64,000 nucleotides of DNA from assembly GCF_014656055.1 (NCBI RefSeq), contig NZ_BNBR01000004.1, forward strand, positions 62,001 through 126,000. Reading direction: 5' to 3'. The translations under genes and the position numbers were made by a program. This document shows, in pieces, positions 41,768-49,377 of the stretch. The number at the start of each line of letters is the position of its first letter. Position 1 is the first letter of the stretch. The DNA comes from Streptomyces griseosporeus. Its GTDB lineage: Bacteria > Actinomycetota > Actinomycetes > Streptomycetales > Streptomycetaceae. The notes beneath the pieces are model-generated. The model worked only from the letters and a program-made list of their open reading frames with translations, was not told the DNA's origin and searched no databases.

Positions 41768-42532
41768 ATGACCCCAGTCATCCTCCGCAGCGTCCACGAC
41801 GTGGCCTCCCTCGCCGCCGTGGCCGACCACTTCAGCGACGTCTGGCAGACACCCCGCACCGCCCCGCCCTTCCCGGCCGAGCTGCTGCACAGCCTCGTCC
41901 ACGCGGGCGGGGCCGTGCACGCCGCCTACGCCGACGGGCGGCTCGCCGGGGCCGCCGTCGCCGTCTTCGGGCCGGACCGGCAGACGTACTCCCTGGTCGC
42001 CGCCGCCGAACGCGGCCTCGGGGCCCGGGTGAAGCAGGCCCAGCGCGCCTGGGCGCTGGAACGCGGCGCCCGCACCATGCGCTGGACCTTCGACCCGCTG
42101 GTCGGCCGCAACGCCCGCTTCAACCTGGTCAAGCTGGGCGCGGTCGGCACGGAGTACCTCGTCGACTTCTACGGCCCCATGTCGGACGGCGTGAACAGCG
42201 GCGACGAGAGCGACCGGCTGACGGTCACCTGGGACCTGACGGCCCCCGAGACACCGCACGGCCCGGACGACCCGGCCGACCGGGCCGGTGCCCCCGTCGT
42301 CGCCACCGCTCCCGACGGCGGTCCCCTCGCGCACCGGGACGGCGACCGGCGCGTGTGGTGCCGCGTCCCCGACGACATCGTGAAGCTGCGCGCCGCCGAC
42401 CCCGTGCTCGCGCTGCGCTGGCGGTACGCCGTGCGCGAGGTGTTCACCGGGGCCTTCGCCCAGGGGTTCACCCCGACCGGCATGTCCCGCGACGGCTGGT
42501 ACACCCTCACCCGGACGGAGGACGCGGCGTGA
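41768..42532 (+). CDS. GNAT-type acyltransferase (COG3375-like), candidate D-amino-acid N-succinyltransferase
   Basis: A 254-residue protein from ATG 41768. The GNAT fold is visible around residues 45-130: GGAVHAAYADGRLAGAAVAV, then LVAAAERGLGARVKQAQRAW (CoA loop region), then MRWTFDPLVGRNARFNLVKL, the motif that marks COG3375 proteins. The stop overlaps the start of the racemase-family gene (GTGA), so the two are translated together. In Geobacillus a GNAT enzyme with the same partner succinylates D-amino acids from succinyl-CoA. That function is inferred here from context; the sequence alone only supports an acyl-CoA transferase. Confidence 0.8.
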   Translation: MTPVILRSVHDVASLAAVADHFSDVWQTPRTAPPFPAELLHSLVHAGGAVHAAYADGRLAGAAVAVFGPDRQTYSLVAAAERGLGARVKQAQRAWALERGARTMRWTFDPLVGRNARFNLVKLGAVGTEYLVDFYGPMSDGVNSGDESDRLTVTWDLTAPETPHGPDDPADRAGAPVVATAPDGGPLAHRDGDRRVWCRVPDDIVKLRAADPVLALRWRYAVREVFTGAFAQGFTPTGMSRDGWYTLTRTEDAA

Positions 42533-43638
42533 AGCTCGAACGCGTCGAGATCGTGCACGTGGCGATCCCGCTGGTCACCCCCTTCCGCACGTCCTTCGGG
42601 ACGATGACGGACAAGGACACCTTCCTGCTGCACGTCGTCACCGACGAGGCCGAGGGCTGGTCGGAGTTCGCCGCCGACCCCGAGCCCCGGTACTGCTCCG
42701 AGTTCACCGCCGGCGCCGAGCTGGTGCTGCGCGACTTCCTGCTGCCGCGGGTCGCCGCCCTGCCCCGCCCGACCACCGCCGCCCTCGCCCCGGTGCTGGC
42801 CGGCGTCAAGGGCCACGAGCTGGCGAAGGCCGCCCTGGAGACGGCACTGCTGGACGCGGAGCTGCGGGCGTACGGCATGCCGCTGGTGACGTATCTCGGC
42901 GCGGTCCGCGACCGGGTCCCGGCGGGCGTCTCGGTCGGCATCAAGAACTCCGTCCCCGAACTGCTGGACGACGTGGAGCGGTACCTCGCCGAGGGGTACG
43001 TCCGCATCAAGCTGAAGATCGAGCCCGGCTGGGACCTGGCGCCGGTGCGGGCCGTGCGCGAGCGGTTCGGGGCGGAGTTGCCGCTCCAGGTCGACGCGAA
43101 CACGGCGTACACCCTGGCGGACGCCGAGCATCTGCGGCGGCTGGACGAGTTCGGGCTGCTGCTGATCGAGGAGCCGCTGGAGGAGAACAACCTGTACGCC
43201 CACGCCCGGCTCCAGCAGCGCCTGGCCACCCCCGTCTGCCTGGACGAGTCCCTGCACAACGCCCGCGACACCGCGTCCGCGATCGCGCTGGACGCCTGCC
43301 GGGTCGTGAACGTCAAGCCCGCCCGGGTCGGCGGCTACCTGGAGGCCCGGCGTGTGCACGACGTGGCGTCCGCGCACGGGGTGCCCGTGTGGTGCGGGGG
43401 CATGCTGGAGACCGGCATCGGCCGGGCCCCGAACCTGGCGCTGGCCGCGCTGCCCGGGTTCACGTTGCCCGGGGACACCTCCGCCTCCGGCCGCTACTTC
43501 GCCGAGGACATCACCGAGCCGTTCGTGCTGGAGGACGGGCACCTGCCGGTCCCGACCGGCCCCGGCATCGGCATCGAGCCCCGCCCGGAGGCGCTGCGGC
43601 GCTTCACGCGGCAGCGCAGGGACCTGTACGTGCGGTGA
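42529..43638 (+). CDS. Enolase-superfamily N-succinylamino-acid racemase / o-succinylbenzoate synthase family
   Basis: A 369-residue enzyme from GTG 42529. All active-site residues are present: K-x-K at 161-163 (YVRIKLKIEPGWD), metal ligands Asp189 (LQVDANTAY), Glu214 (LLIEEPLEENN), Asp239 (CLDESLHNA), and the second base Lys263 (VNVKPARVGGY). As I recall, these numbers coincide with those of the Amycolatopsis N-acylamino-acid racemase. The fold can racemise N-succinylamino acids or make o-succinylbenzoate for menaquinone. Streptomyces make menaquinone by the futalosine route, so the racemase role is favoured. The GTGA overlap with a GNAT gene and the nearby M20 desuccinylase fit that. Annotation pipelines may call it MenC. 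Confidence 0.88.
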   Translation: MKLERVEIVHVAIPLVTPFRTSFGTMTDKDTFLLHVVTDEAEGWSEFAADPEPRYCSEFTAGAELVLRDFLLPRVAALPRPTTAALAPVLAGVKGHELAKAALETALLDAELRAYGMPLVTYLGAVRDRVPAGVSVGIKNSVPELLDDVERYLAEGYVRIKLKIEPGWDLAPVRAVRERFGAELPLQVDANTAYTLADAEHLRRLDEFGLLLIEEPLEENNLYAHARLQQRLATPVCLDESLHNARDTASAIALDACRVVNVKPARVGGYLEARRVHDVASAHGVPVWCGGMLETGIGRAPNLALAALPGFTLPGDTSASGRYFAEDITEPFVLEDGHLPVPTGPGIGIEPRPEALRRFTRQRRDLYVR

Positions 43639-43760
43639 CCGGGGCGGGTGCGGGGGCGGGGACGGTGGGATGCGCGGGTGGCGTGACCGGGGCGGGGGCG
43701 GCGGGATGCGCGGGTGGCGTGACCGGGACGGGCGCCGGGGACCGTGGGTGGCGTGACCGG
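43635..43760. repeat. Imperfect tandem repeats after the racemase gene
   Basis: GTGACCGG starts at 43635, 43683, 43719 and 43753, with GGGATGCGCGGGTGGC between the first units. Units shrink from 48 to 36 and 34 bp. The first copy overlaps the racemase stop codon. The 160-bp gap before the next gene is almost all repeat. Confidence 0.65.
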
Positions 43761-43798
43761 CCCGGGGCCCGTGCGGTCGCTCACGTTAGATTGACTCC

Positions 43799-44590
43799 GT
43801 GCTCTCACGCCTCACACGCCCCCAGGCCCTGGCCGTCTGCGGTCTGCCCGTCGTGGCCCTGATCGCCACGGCGGCGTTCGCCCCGCTGCCGTTCTCCCTG
43901 GCGCAGCCCGGTCTCACGGCGGACGTACTGGGCGAGAACAAGGGCACCCCGGTGATCACGGTCTCCGGGGCGCCGACCCGGCAGACGCGCGGCGAGCTGC
44001 GGATGGTCACCATCGAGGCGACGCCGCCCGGCGCGCGCGTCACGCTCGGGGACGTCCTCGACGGCTGGTTCGCCACCGACCGGGCGGTCATGCCGCACGA
44101 CTCGGTGTATCCCGGCGGGGGCAGCGTGAAGGACATCGAGCGGCACAACACCGAGGAGATGGAGCGGTCGCAGGACGACGCGACCGCCGCCGCGCTCGGT
44201 TACCTGCACCTGAGCCCGAAGGACGTCAAGGTCGATCTGACCCTCGCCGACGTCGGCGGGCCCAGCGCCGGGCTGCTGTTCACGCTCGGCATCATCGACA
44301 AGCTGGACGGCGACGGCAGTGGCGGCGACCTGACCGGCGGCCGGACGATCGCCGGTACCGGCACGATCGACCCGGACGGCAAGGTCGGCGCGGTCGGCGG
44401 CGTGGCGCTGAAGACGCAGGCCGCGCGGCGGGACGGGGCGACCGTGTTCCTCGTGCCGAAGGCCGAGTGCGGTGACGCCAAGGCCGAGCTGCCCAAGGGG
44501 CTGCGGCTCGTCCCGGTCACCACGCTGAAGAGCGCGGTCGACGCGCTCGTGGCGCTGGAGAAGGGAAAGGGCGAGGTACCCAGCTGCTAG
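43799..44590 (+). CDS. Membrane-anchored Lon-type (S16) serine protease
   Basis: A 263-residue protein from GTG 43799; little space lies between TTAGATTGAC and the start, so the message may be nearly leaderless. A signal anchor covers about 8-30 (PQALAVCGLPVVALIATAAF). The outer part is an S16 protease domain with catalytic Ser156 in DVGGPSAGLLFTLGIIDKL and Lys205 in GVALKTQAARRDG, the Ser/Lys dyad of Lon. No ATPase domain and no clear PDZ domain are present; it resembles YlbL-type proteins. It should cleave proteins at the outer face of the membrane. One Cys is in KAECGD and another ends the protein (PSC). Convergent with the next gene. Confidence 0.85.
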   Translation: MLSRLTRPQALAVCGLPVVALIATAAFAPLPFSLAQPGLTADVLGENKGTPVITVSGAPTRQTRGELRMVTIEATPPGARVTLGDVLDGWFATDRAVMPHDSVYPGGGSVKDIERHNTEEMERSQDDATAAALGYLHLSPKDVKVDLTLADVGGPSAGLLFTLGIIDKLDGDGSGGDLTGGRTIAGTGTIDPDGKVGAVGGVALKTQAARRDGATVFLVPKAECGDAKAELPKGLRLVPVTTLKSAVDALVALEKGKGEVPSC

Positions 44591-44603
44591 GCCGTGTCCA
44601 CGG

Positions 44604-44792
44604 CTAGACGGCGAGCGCCACGTCCGCCCCCTTCGGCGCGGCGAGCCGCAGCCCGACGTCGACCAGGGTCCAGCCCAGCCGGGTGCGCAGCCGGCGCGGA
44701 TGTCCGGCCGCCTGCCGGGCGAGGCGGTGGGCGTCGGCCACGGCGCGCAGGTCGGCGGCGTGCTCACGGGCGAGGTGGGTCTCGATACGCAT
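44604..44792 (-). CDS. Small basic hypothetical protein
   Basis: A 62-residue protein from ATG 44792, with GAGAGG upstream on the minus strand. Sequence RIETHLAREHAADLRAVADA then RLGWTLVDVGLRLAAPKG suggests two amphipathic helices. Nearly every third codon base is G or C. It follows the HTH regulator gene after a 33-bp tandem duplication and may be in the same transcript. No family recognised. Confidence 0.65.
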   Translation of the reverse strand: MRIETHLAREHAADLRAVADAHRLARQAAGHPRRLRTRLGWTLVDVGLRLAAPKGADVALAV

Positions 44793-44819
44793 GATGCTGC
44801 CTCTCGGTCGGTCCGAACG

Positions 44820-44885
44820 GGTGCGTGTGCGGTCTCTCAGCCGGTCTGAACCGGTGCGTGTGCGGTCTCTCAGTCGGTCTCGACG
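44820..44885. repeat. 33-bp tandem duplication at the end of the HTH regulator gene
   Basis: GGTGCGTGTGCGGTCTCTCA begins at 44820 and again at 44853; the two 33-bp units differ at few bases. A degraded third part (CTCTCGGTCGGTCCGAACGG) precedes at 44801. The TCA (stop, minus strand) of the regulator falls in the second unit, so the duplication copied the gene end and its downstream sequence. Confidence 0.7.
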
Positions 44886-45460
44886 GGGAACAGGTGCGTG
44901 TGGATGCGGACTTGCTCCGAGCCGGGGGTGTCCTGGTCGGGGACGCGGCCGCGGTAGTCCTCGATCAGGGCGCGCATCTTCTCGACCAGCTCCGTGGCCA
45001 GTTCCGGCGTGAGCCGGAGCGTGGCGTCGCTCATGTCGCTCGACCGGGACCAGTCCTTGCCCCAGCGCTCCCGCGTGCCGAGCCAGCCGGACAGCTCGCG
45101 GGCGTGGGTGGCGGCGATCTCGTGGAGGTAGGTCTCGGCGAGCCCGCGCACCTCCGGTCCGGTGCCCTCGAAGTCGTCGCTGTCGAAGACCAGGCCCTGG
45201 TCCACTGCCCGCCACCAGCGCTCCCGTCCCTTGCCGTGGCCGGGGGCGTCCTCGACGAAGCCGTGGGCGGCGAGCTGGCGCAGGTGGTAGCTGGTCGCGC
45301 CGCTGGACTCGCCCAGGCGTTCGGCCAGCCGGGAGGCGGTGGCCGGGCCGCTGCGGCGCAGGGCGTCCAGCAGCTGCATCCGCAGCGGGTGGGCGAGGCC
45401 GCGCAGGGAGCGGGGGTCGAGGTGGCGCAGTTTCCGGGGTGCGGGTGCGGGCTCTGTCAC
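44870..45460 (-). CDS. ArsR-like winged-helix regulator
   Basis: A 196-residue regulator from GTG 45460 (VTEPAPAPRKLRHLDP); an upstream TTG at 45497 would lie inside the operator and is less likely. The helix-turn-helix covers about 12-85: LRGLAHPLRMQLLDALRRSG, ASRLAERLGESSGATSYHLR, QLAAHGFVEDAPGHGKGRE and RWWRAVD. This is the HTH_20/ArsR type common in Streptomyces. The C-terminal half is a helical dimer or ligand domain (ETYLHEIAATHARELSGWLG, ELATELVEKMRALIEDYRGR). A 46-bp nested dyad begins four bases before the start codon, suggesting autoregulation. Possible targets are itself and the small gene that follows. Confidence 0.87.
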   Translation of the reverse strand: MTEPAPAPRKLRHLDPRSLRGLAHPLRMQLLDALRRSGPATASRLAERLGESSGATSYHLRQLAAHGFVEDAPGHGKGRERWWRAVDQGLVFDSDDFEGTGPEVRGLAETYLHEIAATHARELSGWLGTRERWGKDWSRSSDMSDATLRLTPELATELVEKMRALIEDYRGRVPDQDTPGSEQVRIHTHLFPVETD

Positions 45461-45463
45461 GCG

Positions 45464-45509
45464 TACAAAGGTATCTATGCAAAGCTTCCTTTGCAAGCAC
45501 TTCTTTGTA
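45464..45509. promoter_or_regulatory. 46-bp nested symmetric operator upstream of the ArsR-like gene
   Basis: TACAAAG (45464-45470), 8 bp, GCAAAG (45479-45484), CTTC, CTTTGC (45489-45494), 8 bp, CTTTGTA (45503-45509). Both pairs of arms are perfect inverted repeats about one centre and the two spacers are equal. It covers the first 49 bases before the regulator start and is far more AT-rich than its surroundings, so it must include the promoter. Two dimers, or a tetramer, could bind. Confidence 0.65.
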
Positions 45510-45554
45510 AGGGCGGCCGTGCAGTCGCTCCCGACAACTCCCCGTGACTCCGCC

Positions 45555-46613
45555 CTACTTCACGAACCCCTCCTTCTCCATCCAGTCCAGCGCCACCTGG
45601 TGCGGGTCCTCCCCGTCCACGTCCACCTTGGCGTTCAGCTCCTGCGCCACGTCGTTGGTCAGTTTCTTCGTGACCGGGTCGAGGACCTCCGCCATCGCGG
45701 GCCACTGCTTCAGCGTGTCGGCGTTGATCACGGGGGCCGCGTTGTAGTTGGGGAAGAACTTGCGGTCGTCCTTCATCACCACCAGGTGCATGGACCTGAT
45801 CCGGCCGTCGGTGGTGAACACCTCGCCGAAGGTGCAGTTGCCCTTCGCGGTCTGCGTGTAGATGATCCCGGTGTCCATCTGCGTGACGTTCTTCGCCGGC
45901 ACGTCCATGCCGTACGCCTTCTCCATGCCCGGCAGCCCGTCGGCGCGGTTGGCGAACTCGCCCTCCACGCACAGCGTCACCGCCCCCGGGTCGCGCTCGG
46001 CCAGGGCGGCCACGTCGGACAGGGTCTTCGTGCCGTACTTCTTGTAGTTGGCCTCGTTCATGGCCAGCGCGTAGGTGTTGTTCAGCGCCGCCGGCGGCAG
46101 CCAGGCCACCCCGTTGTCCACGTCCGCCGCGCGGACCGCCTCCCACTGTTTGTGCGGGTCGGTGATGGGCTTGCCGTTGCCCTGGTACGTGATCCAGGCG
46201 GTGCCCGTGTACTCGTACATGGCGTCCGCGTCACCGCTCTTGATCGCCTCGCGTCCGCCGACGGACCCCTGGATCCCGGTGCGGTCCAGGACGTCCGCAC
46301 CGGCCGCCTGCAGCGCGATGCCCATCATCGCGCCCATGATCAGGCTCTCGGTGAACGACTTGGACGTCACCGTCAGATGGGCGCCCTTCAGCGGCCTGCC
46401 CTTGCCGATCGAGCCGGGCTCCACGTCGTCGACCATCGGCGATCCGCTGGTCAGACCGCAGCCGGCCACCAGCGCGCCCGCCAGTCCCAGACCCAACGCC
46501 CGCCTCACGCGCCTGTCCGCCCGCCTCACGCGCCTGTCCGCCCGCCGCACGTGCCCGCACGCCTGCCTCACGTGCCCGAACGCCCGCCTCATGCGCCCGT
46601 CCGCCCGCCTCAC
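45555..46613 (-). CDS. Osmoprotectant ABC transporter substrate-binding lipoprotein (OpuCC/ProX type)
   Basis: A 352-residue protein from GTG 46613, overlapping the permease stop (GTGA). Residues 1-42 are six heptads of the type VRRADRR, a strange expanded n-region in front of the signal helix ALGLGLAGALVAGCG, whose Cys should be lipid-modified. The mature protein is the OpuAC/ProX fold: TVTSKSFTESLIMGAMMGIA, GSVGGREAIKSGDADAMYEY, TGTAWITY, LPPAALNNTYALAMNE. It should bind glycine betaine, choline, carnitine or a similar betaine outside the cell and hand it to the two permeases. The related ergothioneine binder EgtU cannot be excluded. It is the last gene of the operon. Confidence 0.9.
   Translation of the reverse strand: MRRADGRMRRAFGHVRQACGHVRRADRRVRRADRRVRRALGLGLAGALVAGCGLTSGSPMVDDVEPGSIGKGRPLKGAHLTVTSKSFTESLIMGAMMGIALQAAGADVLDRTGIQGSVGGREAIKSGDADAMYEYTGTAWITYQGNGKPITDPHKQWEAVRAADVDNGVAWLPPAALNNTYALAMNEANYKKYGTKTLSDVAALAERDPGAVTLCVEGEFANRADGLPGMEKAYGMDVPAKNVTQMDTGIIYTQTAKGNCTFGEVFTTDGRIRSMHLVVMKDDRKFFPNYNAAPVINADTLKQWPAMAEVLDPVTKKLTNDVAQELNAKVDVDGEDPHQVALDWMEKEGFVK
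46488..46613 (-). repeat. 21-bp coding tandem repeat in the lipoprotein signal peptide
   Basis: Six 21-bp units, each encoding a heptad [V/M]RRAxxR, from the start codon inward. The central two units (VRRADRR twice) are nearly identical in DNA (CGCCTGTCCGCCCGCCTCAC on the plus strand), indicating recent slippage. Confidence 0.75.
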
Positions 46614-47428
46614 GTCCCCACCTCCAACCCGCGCGGCCGCAGCAGCAGTTCGGCCAGCGAGGCCAGCCAGTCCACCAGCAGCGCGAGGGCGACGGTGAGG
46701 ATCGAGCCGAGGACCAGCACCGGCATCCGCTGGTTGGTGATGCCGGCCGTGATCAGCACGCCCAGCCCGCCGCCCCCGCCGAACGTCGCCAGCGTCGCCG
46801 TACCGACGTTCAGCACCAGGGCCGTGCGCACGCCCGCCAGGATCAGCGGCACCGCCAGCGGCAGCTCCACCCGGGCCAGCACGCCCAGCGGGGACATGCC
46901 GATGCCGCGCGCCGCCTCCAGCAGCGTCGGGTCGTTCGCCTTCAGGCCGGCGATGGTGTTCGACAGCACCGGCAGGACGGCGTAGGCGATGATGCCGATC
47001 AGGGCCGCGCGGCGGCCGATGCCGAGCCAGATCACCAGCAGCGCCAGCAGACCGATCGCCGGGGTCGCCTGCCCCATGTTGGCGAGGGCCATCGCCACCG
47101 GGGTGGCCTTGCGGAACGCCCGCCGGGTCAGCAGGATCCCGAGCGGGATCGCGATGACCAGCACGAAGAAGGTGGAGATCACCGTCAGCTGCACGTGCTG
47201 CCACAGCGCCTTCGACACCTGCCCGTTCGACAGCGCGTTCTCGCTGACCGGATCCAGGTCCGCCTGCGCGAACCACAGCCACGTCGCCAGCAGCACGGCG
47301 ACCAGCAGCGCCGGCAGGAACGTCAGCTTCCGCCAGCCGATGCGCGGCCTGCGGGAAGCCGGCCGCGGGGCCTGCCGCTCGTGACGCTCCTCGTCCTCCG
47401 CCTCCGGGACCACCTCCGGCACGCTCAC
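46610..47428 (-). CDS. Osmoprotectant ABC transporter permease (OpuCD type)
   Basis: A 272-residue inner-membrane permease from GTG 47428, overlapping the ATPase stop. A cytoplasmic leader of about 30 residues precedes the first helix (LTFLPALLVAVLLATWLWFA). The binding-protein-dependent transport domain covers about 80-265, with the ATPase-coupling motif ARGIGMSPLGVLARVELPLA (EAA loop) and six helices in all. It would form the channel together with the permease at 48710-49357. The order permease, ATPase, permease, binding protein with overlapping starts is typical of OpuB/OpuC operons. Confidence 0.92.
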   Translation of the reverse strand: MSVPEVVPEAEDEERHERQAPRPASRRPRIGWRKLTFLPALLVAVLLATWLWFAQADLDPVSENALSNGQVSKALWQHVQLTVISTFFVLVIAIPLGILLTRRAFRKATPVAMALANMGQATPAIGLLALLVIWLGIGRRAALIGIIAYAVLPVLSNTIAGLKANDPTLLEAARGIGMSPLGVLARVELPLAVPLILAGVRTALVLNVGTATLATFGGGGGLGVLITAGITNQRMPVLVLGSILTVALALLVDWLASLAELLLRPRGLEVGT

Positions 47429-48717
47429 GCCTTCGGCCCTCCCCCCTCGCCCTCCTGCTCGGCGTGCGTCTGCGCGGCCCGGATCTCCGCCAGCTCGTGC
47501 TGGTGCTCCATGGCGTCCAGCCGGTCGGCCTCCAGCAGCTCGTGCACGGAGTTCATCAGCGTCTCCATGTCGACGACGCCCGTGTACTCGCCGCGCCGCC
47601 CGGTCACCGCCACCCGGCCCGCGTTGTCCGTCAGCACCGCCTCCAGCGCGTCCCGCAGCGTCGCGTCCCGGGTCACCGTGTCGTGCACCAGCGTCCCCGC
47701 CCGGGCCAGCGAGCCGCGTGCCCGCATCAGGTCGCCGCGCCGCAGCCACTTGTAGGGGCGGCGGCGCCGGTCGAGGAGCAGGATCTCGTTGGTCCCGCTG
47801 GACCGCAGCAGCAGGAAGATCTCCTGCAGCGGGGTGTCCACGGTGACCGTCGGATAGTCCGTGATCTCCACGTCACGCACCCGGGTGAGGTTCAGCCGCT
47901 TCAGCGCCGCGCCCGCGCCGACGAACCCGGAGACGAAGTCGTCGGCCGGGTTGGTCAGGATCGCCTCCGGCGTGTCGAACTGGGCGATGTGCGAGCGCTC
48001 GCGCAGCACCGCGATCCGGTCGCCCAGCTTGATCGCCTCGTCGAAGTCGTGGGTGACGAACACGATCGTCTTGTGCAGCTCGTGCTGGAGCCGGATCAGC
48101 TCGTCCTGGAGGTGGTCGCGGGTGATCGGGTCGACCGCGCCGAACGGCTCGTCCATCAGCAGCACCGGCGGATCCGCGGCCAGCGCCCGCGCCACGCCCA
48201 CCCGCTGCTGCTGCCCGCCGGACAGCTGGCGCGGATAGCGGCCGTGGAACTCGCCGGGGTCCAGCCCGACCAGGTCCAGCAGCTCCTCCACCCGGGCCCT
48301 GATCCGCGCCTTGGACCAGCCGATCATCTTCGGAACGAGCGCGATGTTCTGCGCGACCGTCATGTGCGGGAACAGGCCCGCCGACTGGATGGCGTACCCG
48401 ACCTTGCGGCGCAGCTTCACCGGGTCGATGTCGGTGACGTCCTCGCCGCCGATGCGGATCCGGCCGCCGCTCGGCTCGATCAGCCGGTTGATCATCTTCA
48501 GGGTCGTGGACTTCCCGCAGCCCGACGGACCCACGAAGATCACCGTCTCGCCGGCCTTGATCTCCATGGAGACGTTGTCCACGGCCGGCTGCGGGCTGCC
48601 CGGATACCGCTTGGTCAGGTTCTCCAGCTCGATCGAGGCGCCATGGCCGTCGGACCGGGCGCGCTCGGCGGACGCGGAACGCTCCGCGGACGCACCCTGC
48701 GTGGCGGTGTCAGACAC
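47425..48717 (-). CDS. Osmoprotectant ABC transporter ATPase with CBS domains (OpuCA type)
   Basis: A 430-residue ATPase from GTG 48717. Walker A is VGPSGCGKSTTLKMINRL, the signature LSGGQQQRVGVARALAADPP, Walker B VLLMDEPFGAVDP, and the switch His in FVTHDFDEAIKLGD. From about residue 280 two CBS modules follow (YPTVTVDTPLQEIFLLLRSS, DATLRDALEAVLTDNAGRVA, GEYTGVVDMETLMNSVHELL), the ionic-strength sensor found in OpuA/OpuC ATPases. A Lys-free, Glu-rich tail ends it. This strongly supports uptake of compatible solutes in response to osmotic stress. It overlaps the upstream permease by 8 bases and the downstream one by 4. Confidence 0.94.
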   Translation of the reverse strand: MSDTATQGASAERSASAERARSDGHGASIELENLTKRYPGSPQPAVDNVSMEIKAGETVIFVGPSGCGKSTTLKMINRLIEPSGGRIRIGGEDVTDIDPVKLRRKVGYAIQSAGLFPHMTVAQNIALVPKMIGWSKARIRARVEELLDLVGLDPGEFHGRYPRQLSGGQQQRVGVARALAADPPVLLMDEPFGAVDPITRDHLQDELIRLQHELHKTIVFVTHDFDEAIKLGDRIAVLRERSHIAQFDTPEAILTNPADDFVSGFVGAGAALKRLNLTRVRDVEITDYPTVTVDTPLQEIFLLLRSSGTNEILLLDRRRRPYKWLRRGDLMRARGSLARAGTLVHDTVTRDATLRDALEAVLTDNAGRVAVTGRRGEYTGVVDMETLMNSVHELLEADRLDAMEHQHELAEIRAAQTHAEQEGEGGGPKA

Positions 48718-49357
48718 GGATCCCCCTCGGGATGGTCAGCCGCCCGATCAGCACATACGCGGCGTCGAACAGGAGCGCGAGGATGATGATCCCGAGGGTG
48801 CCCGCCAGCACCTGGTTCAGCGCGTTCTTGCTGCCCAGCGAGGCCAGCCCGCGGAAGATCTCGTTGCCCAGACCCGGCCCCGAGGCGTACGCGGCGATCG
48901 CGGCGATGCCCATCAGCATCTGCGTGGAGACCCGGATCCCGGTCAGGATCGGCGGCCAGGCCAGCGGCAGCTCCACCCGCACCAGCCGCATCGGCCCCGA
49001 CATGCCGATGCCGCGCGCCGCGTCCACCAGCGTCGGATCGACGCCGCGCAGGCCCACGATGGAGTTGCGGACGATCGGCAGCAGCCCGTACAAGGTCAGC
49101 GCGATCACCGTCGGCGGCACCCCCAGCCCGACGACCGGCACCAGCAGGCCGATCATCGCCAGGGACGGGATGGTCAGGATCGTGGACGTCGTGGTGGTGG
49201 CGAGGTTGCCCGCCCAGCCGCTGCGATAGGTGACGACCCCGATGAGCACACCGAGGACGGTCGCCAGCACCATGCACTGGAACACCGCGCTGGCGTGCTG
49301 CCAGGCGTCGGTGAGCAGCTGCTGGTGACGGCTGTCGAGGTACTCCCAGAAGTCCAA
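48710..49357 (-). CDS. Osmoprotectant ABC transporter permease (OpuCB type)
   Basis: First gene of the four-gene operon. TTG 49357 (LDFWEYLDSRHQQLL) is the likely start, with AGGGGGTG about 8 bases upstream; no ATG fits, and the frame upstream is not family-like. 215 residues form six helices with the coupling loop ARGIGMSGPMRLVRVELPLA, closely similar to the second permease, so the two probably form a heterodimer. Helix TSTILTIPSLAMIGLLVPVV is characteristic. The gap to the divergent or upstream Lrp gene is only 20 bp on the same strand, so Lrp-type control or read-through is possible. Confidence 0.9.
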   Translation of the reverse strand: MDFWEYLDSRHQQLLTDAWQHASAVFQCMVLATVLGVLIGVVTYRSGWAGNLATTTTSTILTIPSLAMIGLLVPVVGLGVPPTVIALTLYGLLPIVRNSIVGLRGVDPTLVDAARGIGMSGPMRLVRVELPLAWPPILTGIRVSTQMLMGIAAIAAYASGPGLGNEIFRGLASLGSKNALNQVLAGTLGIIILALLFDAAYVLIGRLTIPRGIRV

Positions 49358-49377
49358 GCGCGGGCACCCCCTGACGG

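Noticed and set aside
40219..42528. Plus-strand frame that runs into the racemase gene as one 1139-codon frame
   Set aside because: The first two thirds are antisense to the PucR gene and out of frame with the GNAT gene. Only the part from GTG 42529 is family-like.
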